Assembly (NCBI RefSeq): GCF_013408305.1
Contig: NZ_JACBZS010000001.1
Coordinates: 1 to 64,000 of the forward strand
Direction: 5' to 3'
Length of the DNA: 64,000 nt
Source: Naumannella cuiyingiana
Lineage (GTDB): Bacteria > Actinomycetota > Actinomycetes > Propionibacteriales > Propionibacteriaceae
The position numbers were made by a program, and so were the translations under genes. Shown here in pieces: positions 34,612 to 44,281 of this stretch. The stretch's first letter is position 1. Each line of letters opens with the position of its first letter. Under the pieces are notes generated by a model. It saw only the letters and a list, made by a program, of their open reading frames with translations, was not told the DNA's origin and made no database searches.

Positions 34612-35616
34612 GTGCCCGGCAACGACGCCACCGAGACCCGGTTGAGCGAACTCGATCTCGACCCGGCCGTCCACACCTGGCTGGCCAGGGAGACCGAGTT
34701 GCGGTCGTCCTTGCCGGACCTCACCGCACCGGATCCTGCGGTCCAGCGGGCTGCGGCGCGCCGGTTGTCGGACCGGTTGGCCGTCACCTTCACCGCCGAG
34801 GCGCCCGCCGGCGTGGCGATCGCCGACGCATGGCTGCCCGCCACGGGCGGTGCCGGCCTGCGGGTGCGCTGCTACCGCCCGGACGGCATCTCCGACCCGG
34901 CCCCCGCACAGCTCTTCCTGCACGGGGGCGGTTTCGTCCACGGCAGCCCGGACGAGCTCGTCAACGACCGGTTGCTGGCCGCCCGTGCCCTTGCGGCCGG
35001 GCTCGTGATCTTCAGCCTGGACTACCGGCTCGCACCGGAACACCCCTACCCCGCCGCGCTGTCGGACGCGGTTGCCGCCTGGCTCGAGCTGACCGAGGCC
35101 GCCGACCGGCTGCGGATCGACCCGACCCGGATCGGCGTCGGCGGATCGTCCGCGGGCGGCACGCTGGCGGCCGGGACCACGCTGGCGCTGCGCGACCGGC
35201 ACGGCCTGGTGCCGGCCCATCAGGCGCTGGAGGTACCAGCGGCGGCGTTCCGGCCGTACGGGCGCTCCGGCGAGCTCTACGGCGACGAGTTCGGGGCGGC
35301 GGCAGCACACGCGGTCGTACCGCTCTATCTGCCCGGCGGGACCGGACGGTACGCCGAACCGCTGGACGTCCCGGACCTGACCGGCCTGCCGCCGACGTTG
35401 ATCATGACCGCCGAGCACGACTTCCTGCGCGACGGCGCCGAGGAGTACGGAGCCCGACTCGCCGCGGCCGGGGCCGATGTCTGCGTGCTCCGCGGCGCCG
35501 GCCATCTGCACGGCACCCCCGCGCTCACCGCGACCATGGCGGGCGCGCGGGAGTGGCAGGAGAACTGCGCCGCCGCACTTCGCGATGCCTACCACACCGA
35601 ACGGAGTCCCAGATGA
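34612..35616 (+). CDS. Alpha/beta hydrolase, HSL-type esterase
   Basis: A 334-residue esterase of the hormone-sensitive-lipase group. Oxyanion motif LFLHGGGFVHG, then DYRLAPEHPYPAAL, the nucleophile Ser in VGGSSAGGTLAA, the Asp in MTAEHDFLRDGAE and the His in AGHLHGTP. Such enzymes cut short-chain or small aromatic esters. GTG 34612 has AGGAG nearby; the palindromic operator is just upstream. It overlaps the MFS gene by 4 bp (ATGA), so an ester or its product is probably imported by that carrier. Confidence 0.88.
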   Translation: MPGNDATETRLSELDLDPAVHTWLARETELRSSLPDLTAPDPAVQRAAARRLSDRLAVTFTAEAPAGVAIADAWLPATGGAGLRVRCYRPDGISDPAPAQLFLHGGGFVHGSPDELVNDRLLAARALAAGLVIFSLDYRLAPEHPYPAALSDAVAAWLELTEAADRLRIDPTRIGVGGSSAGGTLAAGTTLALRDRHGLVPAHQALEVPAAAFRPYGRSGELYGDEFGAAAAHAVVPLYLPGGTGRYAEPLDVPDLTGLPPTLIMTAEHDFLRDGAEEYGARLAAAGADVCVLRGAGHLHGTPALTATMAGAREWQENCAAALRDAYHTERSPR

Positions 35617-36905
35617 GCACCGATGCCATCGAACCGACCGAGGCCGCCGCACCGGCCGTCGACCCGGCGGGCGACGAGGTCCACGGCGCGCCGCAGCGGC
35701 GGGTCTTCCTGCCGATGTACGTGCTCGCCTGGTTCGGGGTGAGCCTGGCCCTGAGCACCCTCGGCGGGGCCGCCATCCCGAAGGCGCTGGCGATCCTCGA
35801 CAACCAGAACAAGGGCACCAACCTCGCCCTGGTGGCCGGCATCGGCGGCATCGTCGTGGTGATCATCACCCCGCTGTTCGGACGGCTCAGCGACCGGACC
35901 CGGTCCCGATTCGGGATGCGCAATCCATGGATGGTGGGTGGCGTCGCCGTGGGTGTGGTCGGCGTGGTCGGCCTCGCCTTCAGCACTACCGTGCCCGCCA
36001 TGGCCCTGTTCTGGTGCGTCACCCAGATCGGCTTCGGGGCGACCAATATGGCCGTGCACGCCCTGCTCGCCGACCAGATTCCTCGTCGGATCCGCGCCCG
36101 CATCGCGGCCGTCACCGGTGTGTCGGCCGGTATCGCGCTGATCGTCGGCGCGCAGACGGTCGCCATGTTGCCGAACGACCAGCAGGCCACCTGGTTCCTG
36201 GTGCCCGGGCTGATCGGTGCGGCGCTCTCGCTCGGGCTGGTCCTCGTGCTCCGCGACCGCGTGCGCACGGAGCCGGCCGAACCGTTGTCGATCAAGGAGA
36301 TCGTCTCGACCTATTGGCTGAATCCCGTGGTCTACCGCAACTTCGGGTGGGCCTGGGTGTGCCGCTTCCTGGTCACGATGTCCATTGTCTCGGTGACGCT
36401 CTACCTGCTCTATTTCATCATCGACAAGCTCGGCATCCCGATCGAGCAGGCCTCCGGCGTGCTGGCGCAGGCGATGCTCTTCTTCTTCGCGGGCAATGTG
36501 GTGACCACGCTCGTGTTCGGCTGGCTCTCCGACCACACCGGGCGCCGCAAGCCGATCGTCTTCGTTTCCTGCCTGGTCACCGTGATCGGCCTGATCATCG
36601 CGGTCTTCGCCGGTTCGACCGGCGTCTTCATGGTGGCGATCCTGATCGTCGGCGCGGGCCAGGGCGCCTACGTCGCGGTGGATGTCGCGCTGATGACGGA
36701 GGTGCTGCCCACGTTCGAGGAGGCCGGGAAGGATCTCGGCATTGTCGCCCTCGCCTACCAGCTTCCGCAGTTGCTCGCCCCCATGCTGGCGATCCCGGTG
36801 CTCGCGATCGGTGGCGGGCAGAACTACTCCGCACTCTTCGTCTGCTCGATCGTGCTCAGTCTGCTCGGTGGACTCGCGATCCTCGGGGTACGCGGGGTGC
36901 GCTGA
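35613..36905 (+). CDS. MFS transporter
   Basis: A 430-residue, twelve-segment carrier. LFGRLSDRTRSRFGMRNPWMVGG is the loop 2-3 motif, in the form seen in glycoside-pentoside-hexuronide-like and SLC45-like carriers, and FGWLSDHTGRRKP is its second-half counterpart. A 30-residue acidic N-terminus precedes segment 1. Start overlaps the esterase stop. Uptake of the esterase substrate is a reasonable inference from the shared operon and operator. Confidence 0.86.
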   Translation: MSTDAIEPTEAAAPAVDPAGDEVHGAPQRRVFLPMYVLAWFGVSLALSTLGGAAIPKALAILDNQNKGTNLALVAGIGGIVVVIITPLFGRLSDRTRSRFGMRNPWMVGGVAVGVVGVVGLAFSTTVPAMALFWCVTQIGFGATNMAVHALLADQIPRRIRARIAAVTGVSAGIALIVGAQTVAMLPNDQQATWFLVPGLIGAALSLGLVLVLRDRVRTEPAEPLSIKEIVSTYWLNPVVYRNFGWAWVCRFLVTMSIVSVTLYLLYFIIDKLGIPIEQASGVLAQAMLFFFAGNVVTTLVFGWLSDHTGRRKPIVFVSCLVTVIGLIIAVFAGSTGVFMVAILIVGAGQGAYVAVDVALMTEVLPTFEEAGKDLGIVALAYQLPQLLAPMLAIPVLAIGGGQNYSALFVCSIVLSLLGGLAILGVRGVR

Positions 36906-36917
36906 GCGCGGAGCCGA

Positions 36918-37925
36918 TCAGGCCGGTGCCGGCGCGGTGGTCGCGCGCTCGACGAGCTCGGGGTCGAGGATGATCGATTCGGACTCGCACGCGCCCTGAT
37001 CCATCAGGTCGAGCAGCATCCGGGCGCCCGCCCGGCCGGTCTCCTCCAGCGGTTGGCGTACCGTCGTCAGCCCCAGGGTCTCGGCAAGTTCGCCGTCGTC
37101 GTAGCCGACCACCGAGAACTGGTCCGGTACGCCGATGCCCCGCGCGATCAGCCCGGCGCGCAGCCGGCCGGCGATCAGATCGGTGTGCGCGAACGCCGCT
37201 GTCACCCCGGGCACGGCCAGCACTTGTTCGGCGATCGCCGCCGGGTCAGGATCGGTCACCTCGACCGGCACCACCGCCGTCGGGCCGTCGGCGCGGCCGA
37301 GCGCGCGGACCAGACCGTCGTGGCGCAGCATCCCCGCGGAGACGTAGCTGAACGATCGCTGCGGGGGGTGCACGAACGCCACCCGGCGATGTCCCAGGGC
37401 GGCGAGGTGGCTCCCGACCAGCTCACCCCCGGCAAGATCGTCGACCCGCACCCCGCCGACTTCGCTGTTCGCCACGTCGATCAGGACCACCGGCGGGCCC
37501 CACGCCGACAGCCGGGCCGCGCCCTCGGCCGAGAGCGGGATGCCGAGCACGATGATGCCGTCCACCCCCGGCCGGATCGGCAGCGTGTCGAGCAGCGGGG
37601 CGTCGACCCGTTCCGCGCTCGGCAGGTCGTAGACCGTGACGTCGATCCCGGTGCCGCGGAGCTCGGTGAGGATGCCGTTCAGGCGCCGTGCGTAGCTGGC
37701 CACCGAAGTGAAGGGGCCGGCGACCCCGACCCCGCCGCGGCGACCGCCGCGCCGCTCGCCCGACGGTGTGTCCGGTCGGTAGCCGAGCTCCGCCGCGACC
37801 TCGGCGATCCGCCGACGGGTGTTGGGCGCGACGCGTTGCGGGTGGTTGATGGCGAGCGAGACCGTGGAGATGCTGACTCCCGCTCGTTCGGCGATGGTGT
37901 AGATCGTCGGGCGGCCCCTGGCCAT
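36918..37925 (-). CDS. LacI-family transcriptional regulator
   Basis: A 335-residue repressor. HTH at TIYTIAERAGVSISTVSLAINH (the LacI signature), hinge NTRRRIAEVAAELGYRP, then a periplasmic-binding-protein-like ligand domain with GIIVLGIPLS, DDLAGGELVG, VGYDDGELAETLGLTTVRQP and a C-terminal dimer region. It is divergent from the second esterase; the palindrome TCGAAG-NN-CTTCGA lies between them and again before the first esterase, so it probably represses itself, both esterases and the MFS gene. Confidence 0.93.
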   Translation of the reverse strand: MARGRPTIYTIAERAGVSISTVSLAINHPQRVAPNTRRRIAEVAAELGYRPDTPSGERRGGRRGGVGVAGPFTSVASYARRLNGILTELRGTGIDVTVYDLPSAERVDAPLLDTLPIRPGVDGIIVLGIPLSAEGAARLSAWGPPVVLIDVANSEVGGVRVDDLAGGELVGSHLAALGHRRVAFVHPPQRSFSYVSAGMLRHDGLVRALGRADGPTAVVPVEVTDPDPAAIAEQVLAVPGVTAAFAHTDLIAGRLRAGLIARGIGVPDQFSVVGYDDGELAETLGLTTVRQPLEETGRAGARMLLDLMDQGACESESIILDPELVERATTAPAPA

Positions 37926-37980
37926 GCACGCTCCCTCCGGCCCTGGACGGTGAGCCGAACATTACACTCGCTGCAGCGAC

Positions 37981-37994
37981 TCGAAGTGCTTCGA
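37981..37994. promoter_or_regulatory. Palindromic operator TCGAAG-NN-CTTCGA, copy 2
   Basis: TCGAAGTGCTTCGA, perfect 6-bp arms, in the 95-bp gap between the LacI gene and the second esterase. Its position suits control of both divergent genes. Confidence 0.7.
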
Positions 37995-38020
37995 AGGAGC
38001 ACGAGACCCAAGGAGATGCC

Positions 38021-39082
38021 GTGCGCCTCGATCCGTTCGTAGCGGCCACCGAACGACTGCTGGCCGCGGGAGACAACCCAGCGTTCAACCCCGACCCGGC
38101 CGAGCGCCGCCGGCTCACCACCGCCGCGGATCACCGGGCCTACTCCGTGCTCGGCCGCCGCCGCATCGAGGTGGCCACTCGTGAGCAGGAGGTCGTGGTG
38201 CCGGGGTACCCGTCGGCGCGGCTGCGCGTGTACTGGCCGACCGAGAGCCCGGCCGAACCCGGGGCGGACCTGCCCGTCCTGGTCCACTTCTTCGGCGGCG
38301 CGTTCACCATCGCCGGTATCGACTGGCCCGGCTGGGACCATCAGTTCCGGACCCGGGCGCACGAGGCCGGCGTGATCGTGGTGGCCGGTGAGTACTCCCA
38401 CGCCCCGGAAGTGCGTTTTCCCGCGCAGCCCGAGCAGTGTTACGCGATCTTCGACTGGGTGGTCCGGCACGCCCGCAAGCTCGGCGCAGATCCCGCCCGG
38501 GTGGCGATCGGCGGCGCGTCGTCGGGCGCGAACCTGGCCGCTGCGGCGACGCTGATCAATGCCGAGCGGGCCGATCACCCGGTCCGGCTGCAACTGCTCG
38601 AGGCGCCGGTCGTCGACCTCACCGGTGGGCACCTGGACCCGCGGGCGGTCTCCCGATTCCTGCCGCGGATCGCGCTGCGCCCGGTGTTCGAACCGGTGGT
38701 CAAGGAGTATCTGGGGCCGGACCGGCGACTGCGCCGGCATCGGTACGCCTCCCCGCTGCGCGCGCCCACGCACCGGGGGCTGCCGCCCGCGGTGATCCTG
38801 ACCGCGGAGCTCGACCCGCTGCGCGGCGACGGCGCTGCCTACACCCGGGCCCTGTGGCGGGCCGGCGTACCCGCCACCTGCGTGCAGTACCAGGGGCAGA
38901 CGCACACCTCGGGCGGGCTGACCGGCCATGTGCCCGCCGCCGACCACCTGCACCGCGATGTCGTCACCACCCTGCGTACCCTGCACGACGACCCGCCGGA
39001 GTATGCGACGCCGGCGGCGCCCCACACGGTGGGTCCGCGGCAACTGCTGGCGGACCTGCTGCCCTGGCTGCGGCGCCGCTGA
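38021..39082 (+). CDS. Alpha/beta hydrolase, HSL-type with altered motifs
   Basis: A 353-residue esterase-like protein. The oxyanion loop is VHFFGGAFTIAG instead of HGGG, and the nucleophile motif is IGGASSGANLAA instead of GDSAG; Asp in TAELDPLRGDG and a His in GQTHTSGG complete the triad. Substrate range may therefore differ from that of the first esterase. GTG 38021 has AGGAG 6-10 bases upstream. It converges with the acyl-CoA synthetase with no gap, and operator copy 2 lies 26 bases upstream. Confidence 0.87.
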   Translation: MRLDPFVAATERLLAAGDNPAFNPDPAERRRLTTAADHRAYSVLGRRRIEVATREQEVVVPGYPSARLRVYWPTESPAEPGADLPVLVHFFGGAFTIAGIDWPGWDHQFRTRAHEAGVIVVAGEYSHAPEVRFPAQPEQCYAIFDWVVRHARKLGADPARVAIGGASSGANLAAAATLINAERADHPVRLQLLEAPVVDLTGGHLDPRAVSRFLPRIALRPVFEPVVKEYLGPDRRLRRHRYASPLRAPTHRGLPPAVILTAELDPLRGDGAAYTRALWRAGVPATCVQYQGQTHTSGGLTGHVPAADHLHRDVVTTLRTLHDDPPEYATPAAPHTVGPRQLLADLLPWLRRR

Positions 39083-40735
39083 TCAGTTCGCCGGCGGATC
39101 GACCTGCAGCTCGCCGTCGGCATAGGCCTTGCGGATCACCTTCTTGTCGAACTTCCCGACCGAGGTACGCGGCACCTGGTCGATGAAGGTGAAGGCATCG
39201 GGCAGTTGCCACTTCGCGAACCGGGTGGCCAGGTAGTCGCGCAGTTCCTCCGCGGTCGCGCTCGCGCCCTCCTTGATCACGACCGCCGCCATCGGGCGTT
39301 CCTGCCATTTCTCGTCCGGGATGCCGACGACCGCGGCCTCGGCGACCGCGTCGTGGCCCATCAGGGCGTTCTCCAGGTCGACCGAGGAGATCCATTCGCC
39401 GCCGGACTTGATCACGTCCTTGGCCCGGTCGGTGAGGGTGATGTAGCGCAGGTCGTCCAGGGTGCCCACATCGCCGGTACGCAGCCAGCCGTCATGGAAC
39501 TTGGCGCCGGTCTCGGGGTCGTCGCTGTTGTAGTACTGCGCCGTCACCCACGGCCCGCGTACCTCCAGCTCGCCGACCGATTCGCCGTCCGCGGGCAGCA
39601 CGGCGCCGTCGTCGGCGACGATCCGCGCCTCGACACCGACCAGCGGTCGGCCCTGTCCGCCCCGGTAGCGCCAGGCCTCCTCGCCCTCGACACCGACCGG
39701 CGGCGTCGCCATCGATGCCACCGGCGAGGTCTCGGTCATCCCCCAGGCCTGCCGGATCGTCAGCCCGTGCCGCTCGGCGAGCGCCTTCTGCAGGCTGACC
39801 GGCACGGCCGATCCGCCGCACAGGATCAGCTTCAGCGAATCCAGCGTGATGTCGGGATGGGCGTCGAGGTACCTCAGCACGTCGTTCCAGATCGTCGGCA
39901 CCGCGCCCGACATGGTCGGCCGGCTCTCCTGGATGAAGCGGACCAGCGGTTCTGCCTGCAGCCAGCGGTCGGGCATGCACAGCGATGCGCCGCTCATGAT
40001 CGCGGCGTAGGGCAGACCCCAGGCGTTGGCGTGGAACATCGGGACGATCGGCAGCATCCGGTCGGCCAGTGACATCCCCGACGCATTGCCGGTGCAACAG
40101 GCCTGGGAGTGCAGCCACGACGAGCGGTGGCTGTAGACGACGCCCTTGGGGTTGCCGGTGGTGCCGCTGGTGTAGCACATCGCCGCCGCGGATCGCTCGT
40201 CGACGGCCGGCCAGTCGAACTCCTCGGGCTGCTCGGCGAGCAGGGTCGCGTAGTCGAGCACCTCCTTGCCGCTGGCCCGCAGCGCGTCGAGATCGGCGCC
40301 GGCCGCGTCCGGGCCCGCGACCAGGACATGGGTCACCGTCTCCAGGGTCGGAAGCTGGCGGGCCAGCAGCGGGACCAGGGAGTCGTCGACGATCACCACC
40401 CGGTCCTGCGCGTGGTTGGCGACATAGGTCAGTTGCTCGGGGAAGAGGCGGATGTTCAGCGGATGCAGGACCGCGCCCATCGAGGGGATGGCGAGATAGG
40501 CCTCGAGATGTTCGGCGTTGTTCCACTGGAAGGTGGCGACCCGCTCGTCGCCGGAGATGCCGAGTCCGCGCAACGCGTGGGCCAGTCGGGCGGCACGGGC
40601 GCCGAGCTCGCCGTAGGACTCCCGGCGTACCCCGTCGGCGGTGGCCGTCACCACCTCCGAGTCGTGATGCACGGTCGTCCCGTGGGTCAGGATCGACCCG
40701 ATGGTCAGGGGAAAGTCCTGCATGGTGCTCTTCAT
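39083..40735 (-). CDS. Acyl-CoA synthetase (AMP-forming, fatty-acid type)
   Basis: A 550-residue ANL enzyme that activates a carboxylic acid with ATP and CoA. AMP-binding motif [37 protein letters not shown] and the A8 hinge [13 protein letters not shown]; the catalytic Lys is in [12 protein letters not shown] near the end. The sequence is closest in style to medium/long-chain FadD-like enzymes. GGAGGGG precedes ATG 40735; MQDF at 40723 is a second choice. With two esterases beside it, activation of acids released from esters is a likely but inferred role. Confidence 0.92.
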   Translation of the reverse strand: MKSTMQDFPLTIGSILTHGTTVHHDSEVVTATADGVRRESYGELGARAARLAHALRGLGISGDERVATFQWNNAEHLEAYLAIPSMGAVLHPLNIRLFPEQLTYVANHAQDRVVIVDDSLVPLLARQLPTLETVTHVLVAGPDAAGADLDALRASGKEVLDYATLLAEQPEEFDWPAVDERSAAAMCYTSGTTGNPKGVVYSHRSSWLHSQACCTGNASGMSLADRMLPIVPMFHANAWGLPYAAIMSGASLCMPDRWLQAEPLVRFIQESRPTMSGAVPTIWNDVLRYLDAHPDITLDSLKLILCGGSAVPVSLQKALAERHGLTIRQAWGMTETSPVASMATPPVGVEGEEAWRYRGGQGRPLVGVEARIVADDGAVLPADGESVGELEVRGPWVTAQYYNSDDPETGAKFHDGWLRTGDVGTLDDLRYITLTDRAKDVIKSGGEWISSVDLENALMGHDAVAEAAVVGIPDEKWQERPMAAVVIKEGASATAEELRDYLATRFAKWQLPDAFTFIDQVPRTSVGKFDKKVIRKAYADGELQVDPPAN

Positions 40736-40897
40736 CGAAGCCCCTCCGGAGGATGCTGGCGCTGCCTTGGCGGCAATCCTCCCCTTCCCGGGCCGGGCCA
40801 CACAAGCACTTCGATGGATCTTCCGGGCCCGCCGGACACGCACCGATCGGCCTCGCTGGCCAACACCGCGGGCAGTGGCTAGTGTGAGGCGGACCAC

Positions 40898-40911
40898 GAT
40901 TGTAGACAATC
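40898..40911. promoter_or_regulatory. GntR-type palindrome GATTGT-AG-ACAATC
   Basis: Perfect 6-bp arms around AG, containing TTGTNNACAA, the core known for FadR/VanR-type GntR repressors. It lies between the divergent acyl-CoA synthetase and the ProP-like transporter, 25 bases before the latter. No GntR gene is in the window, so the regulator would act in trans. Confidence 0.6.
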
Positions 40912-40935
40912 CTATTTGGCGTCAGGAGTGGTGAC

Positions 40936-42333
40936 ATGACTGAACAGGCGGATTCCACAGGCGGAGGCACAGCAAGCCCCGCCGAGCACGAGGTGGACCC
41001 GAAGACCCTGAAGCGGGCGGTCGGAGCCTCGGCCATCGGAAATGCGACGGAGTGGTTCGACTACGGGCTGTACGCCTACGGCACCGCCTTCATCACCGCG
41101 AACCTCATCCCCAACGAGAATCCGCTGATCACGCTCGGCATCTTCGCCGTGTCGTTCCTGATCCGGCCGCTCGGCGGGATGGTCTGGGGCCCGCTGGGTG
41201 ATCGGCTCGGCCGCAAGCAGGTACTTGCCGCGACGATCGTGATGATGGCCGCCGCGACGTTCTGTGTCGGCCTGCTGCCGAGCTTCCAAACCATCGGCTA
41301 CTGGGCGCCTGCCCTGTTGATCCTGCTGCGGATGATCCAGGGCTTCTCGACCGGTGGCGAGTACGGCGGGGCCGCCACGTTCATGGCCGAGTACTCCCCC
41401 GACAAGCGCCGTGGCTTCTTCGGCAGCTTCCTCGAGTTCGGCACGCTCGGCGGCTTCTCCCTCGGCGCGCTGATGATGCTCGGCACGCTGCTGGTCGTCG
41501 GCAACGACGCCATGTACGAGTGGGGCTGGCGGATTCCGTTCCTGGTCGCCGGACCGTTGGGCATCGTCGGTCTGTATCTGCGGTCCAGGGTGGAGGACAC
41601 CCCCGTCTTCCGCGAGCTGGACGAGAAGGACCAGACCGAGGAGAACGTCGGCGTCGTCTTCAAGGAGATGCTGGTCACCTACTGGAAGCCGATCCTGCAA
41701 CTGTTCGGACTGGTGATCGCGCTGAACGTCGTGAACTACACCCTGATCACCTACACCCCGACCTATCTGCAGACCACCATCGGTCTGACCGAGGAGGGGG
41801 CGCTGGTCGTCCCGATCATCGGCCAGTTGGCGATGATGATCTTCCTGCCGTTCGCCGGCGCGCTGTCGGACCGGGTGGGCCGTAAACCGATGTGGTGGTT
41901 CTCGCTGGTCGGCCTGTTCGTGCTGGCGATCCCGATGTATCTGCTGATCGGCACTTCCGCGATCGGCGCAGCGGTCGGCTTTGCGGTGCTGGGGCTGCTC
42001 TACGTCCCGCAGCTCGCCACCATCTCGGCGACCTTCCCGGCGATGTTCCCCACCCAGGTGCGCTATGCCGCGCTGGCGATCTCCTACAACGTCGCGACCT
42101 CGCTGTTCGGCGGCACGGCGCCCTACGTCAACGAAGCGGCGATCGAGGCCACCGGGATCACCATCTTCCCGGCGATCTACATGATGATCGCCTGCGCGAT
42201 CGGCGCGGTGGCCCTGATCGGCGTGATCGAGACCAAGGGCGTCTCGCTGCGCGGCCGCGGCGTACCCGGGGTGATCTCCCGACCCGCGGGCCGGCGGCCC
42301 GGCAGTGGCCATCGGCCGCGGCCGGCGTCCTGA
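40936..42333 (+). CDS. MFS transporter, metabolite:H+ symporter (ProP-like)
   Basis: A 465-residue carrier of the MHS branch. ASAIGNATEWFDYGLYAYGTAF is its signature first segment; LGDRLGRKQ is the loop 2-3 motif and RMIQGFSTGGEYGGA the fourth-segment motif. The family imports proline, betaine, citrate or other organic acids. ATG 40936 has CAGGAG upstream. The palindrome 25 bp before it suggests induction by its substrate. Its divergence from an acyl-CoA synthetase would fit an organic acid. Confidence 0.9.
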   Translation: MTEQADSTGGGTASPAEHEVDPKTLKRAVGASAIGNATEWFDYGLYAYGTAFITANLIPNENPLITLGIFAVSFLIRPLGGMVWGPLGDRLGRKQVLAATIVMMAAATFCVGLLPSFQTIGYWAPALLILLRMIQGFSTGGEYGGAATFMAEYSPDKRRGFFGSFLEFGTLGGFSLGALMMLGTLLVVGNDAMYEWGWRIPFLVAGPLGIVGLYLRSRVEDTPVFRELDEKDQTEENVGVVFKEMLVTYWKPILQLFGLVIALNVVNYTLITYTPTYLQTTIGLTEEGALVVPIIGQLAMMIFLPFAGALSDRVGRKPMWWFSLVGLFVLAIPMYLLIGTSAIGAAVGFAVLGLLYVPQLATISATFPAMFPTQVRYAALAISYNVATSLFGGTAPYVNEAAIEATGITIFPAIYMMIACAIGAVALIGVIETKGVSLRGRGVPGVISRPAGRRPGSGHRPRPAS

Positions 42334-42387
42334 GCGGCAGCGCACTGCGGAAGACCGGGCGTCTGGTCGGTTGAACGGGTGGAGTCG

Positions 42388-43497
42388 TCAGGACTGCGCC
42401 CGTTCGACGGACCACTCGGGCAACTCAACGGAGGCGAGCAACCCGCCACCGGCCCGTGGTCGCAGGGCGAGGGTGCCGCCGTGTGCCGTGACGATGCTGC
42501 GGGCGATCGCCAACCCCAGCCCCACTCCGGCATGATCACCGCGCACCCGCCCGGTGCCGCGCTGAAACGGTTCGGTGAGCGTCGCCACCAACCCGGCGCC
42601 CAGGGACGGTCCGGTGTTCTCGATGATCAGCACCGCCCGCCCGGAATCTGCCGACGTGCGGATCGCGACGCGACCGTCGTCGGCCACGTTGTGCACGATC
42701 GCGTTGTGCACCAGATTGGTGATCAACTGCAGCACCAGTGCCCGGGAACCGGCGGCGACGGCGACGTCCCCGGTGAGCTCGATCGCGACGCCGCGCCGTT
42801 CCGCGAGCGGCAGCAGCGTCTCGACCGCCTCCTCGGCGAGCAGGGACAGGTCGACCGGGTCCCGGCCGAACCCGCCCCGCTCGGCGCGACCGAGCAGCAG
42901 CAGGGCCTCGGTCAGATCGATCGCGCGGCCGTTGACGCGGCGCAGGATGGCGATCAGCTCGCCGGTGTCGCGGTCCGGGTCGGCCTGGGCCACGTCCAGC
43001 AGCGTTGCGGTGATCGCCAGCGGGGTGCGCAGTTCGTGCGAGGCATTGGCCGCGAACCGTTGCTGTTCCTCGACCTGTGCCTCCAGCCGGGCGAGCATGG
43101 TGTCGAAGGCGTCGGCCAGCTCCCGGAACTCGTCGCGGCGGCCGGGTAGCCGGATCCGGTGCGCCAGCGAGCCGTCGGCCGCCAGCCGGGCCGCCTCCGT
43201 GACTCGGTCGAGCGGCGCCAGCATCCGGCCGGCGAGGAACCAGCCGCCGACCAGGCCGAAGATCAACAAGAAGGCGAAGACCAGTACGGCGGCCGGCACG
43301 AACACCGCCGGACCGTAGCCCTGCAGGAGCAACACATTGGAGAAGAGCGTGCGCAGGTCGTCGGTGCCGGCGACGAATCGGCCGCGGAGCAGGAAGACCC
43401 ACACCGCACCGAGCAGCGCGAGACTGGCGATGATCAGGAAGCCGGCATAGCTGAGCGTCAGCTTGAGGCGGACACTCGGGCCGGGTCGGCGATCCAT
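42388..43497 (-). CDS. Sensor histidine kinase (HisKA type)
   Basis: A 369-residue kinase. Two membrane segments (about 12-33 and 65-88) enclose a very short outer loop, then HAMP (GRMLAPLDRVTEAARLAADGSLA), HisKA with FAANASHELRTPL (phospho-His) and the HATPase with NLVHNAIVHN, GVGLGLAIARSI. It lies 2 bp after the OmpR-type regulator on the same strand, the usual pairing. The tiny sensor loop suggests sensing at or within the membrane. Confidence 0.92.
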   Translation of the reverse strand: MDRRPGPSVRLKLTLSYAGFLIIASLALLGAVWVFLLRGRFVAGTDDLRTLFSNVLLLQGYGPAVFVPAAVLVFAFLLIFGLVGGWFLAGRMLAPLDRVTEAARLAADGSLAHRIRLPGRRDEFRELADAFDTMLARLEAQVEEQQRFAANASHELRTPLAITATLLDVAQADPDRDTGELIAILRRVNGRAIDLTEALLLLGRAERGGFGRDPVDLSLLAEEAVETLLPLAERRGVAIELTGDVAVAAGSRALVLQLITNLVHNAIVHNVADDGRVAIRTSADSGRAVLIIENTGPSLGAGLVATLTEPFQRGTGRVRGDHAGVGLGLAIARSIVTAHGGTLALRPRAGGGLLASVELPEWSVERAQS

Positions 43498-43499
43498 GA

Positions 43500-44195
43500 T
43501 CAGCGCGCCTCGCCCGCCGGCGTACCGTCCGATGACGCGGGATCGATCCGATAGCCGACACCGGGCACGGTCGCGATCAACCACGGCTCGCCGAGGCGCT
43601 TGCGCAGGGCGGAGACCGTGATCCGCACCGCGTTGGTGAACGGGTCGGCATTCTCGTCCCAGGCGCGCTCGAGCAGCTCCTCGGCGCTGATCACTCCCCC
43701 GCCGGCGGCGACCAGCACCTCGAGCACGGCGAACTGCTTGCGGGTCAGGGCCACATAGCGGCCGTCCCGGTACACCTCCCGGCGGAACGGGTCGACCCGC
43801 AGGCCCGCGATCTCCCACACCGGCGGCCGATTGTGCGCCCGACGGCGGTCGAGCGCGCGCAGGCGGAGCACCAGTTCGCGCAGTTCGAACGGCTTGGTCA
43901 GATAGTCGTCGGCCCCCAGCTCGAAGCCCGACGCGAGGTCGTCCAGCCGATCAGCGGCGGTCAGCATCAGGATCGGGATCGGCTTCGCCGAGGCGACGAT
44001 GTGGGCCGCGATGTCGTTCCCCGACGGTCCGGGAATGTCGCGGTCCAGCACGGCCAGGTCGTAGTTGTTGACGGCGAGCATCTCCAGCGCCGTGTCGCCG
44101 TCGCCGGCCAGATCCGCCGCGATCGCCGCAAGACGCAGCCCGTCCCGGATCGCCTCCGCCAGATCGGGCTCGTCCTCGACGACCAGTACGCGCAC
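43500..44195 (-). CDS. Response regulator, OmpR/PhoB type
   Basis: A 231-residue regulator. Receiver domain with VLVVEDEPD, phospho-acceptor Asp in VLDRDIPGPSG, Thr in MLTAAD and Lys in YLTKPF; the winged HTH effector spans about 130-225 (LTRKQFAVLEVLVAAGGGVISAEEL, RKRLGEPWLIATVPGVGYR). GTG 44195 is set by the VRVLVVEDE start. It is divergent from the VanY-like gene, 86 bp between starts, which makes that peptidase a probable target. Confidence 0.93.
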   Translation of the reverse strand: MRVLVVEDEPDLAEAIRDGLRLAAIAADLAGDGDTALEMLAVNNYDLAVLDRDIPGPSGNDIAAHIVASAKPIPILMLTAADRLDDLASGFELGADDYLTKPFELRELVLRLRALDRRRAHNRPPVWEIAGLRVDPFRREVYRDGRYVALTRKQFAVLEVLVAAGGGVISAEELLERAWDENADPFTNAVRITVSALRKRLGEPWLIATVPGVGYRIDPASSDGTPAGEAR

Positions 44196-44281
44196 GCCTC
44201 GATGGTAGGAGGCCGCAGATATCGTCGGTGTAAGGAAATCGGGATACAACCGGGCAACGCGCACCTGCCTTGACTGGCCGC

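Noticed and set aside
40731-40741. TTCATCGAAG-type dyad at the acyl-CoA synthetase start as a third LacI operator
   Set aside because: Half-sites are in the reverse order and spacing is different from TCGAAG-NN-CTTCGA.
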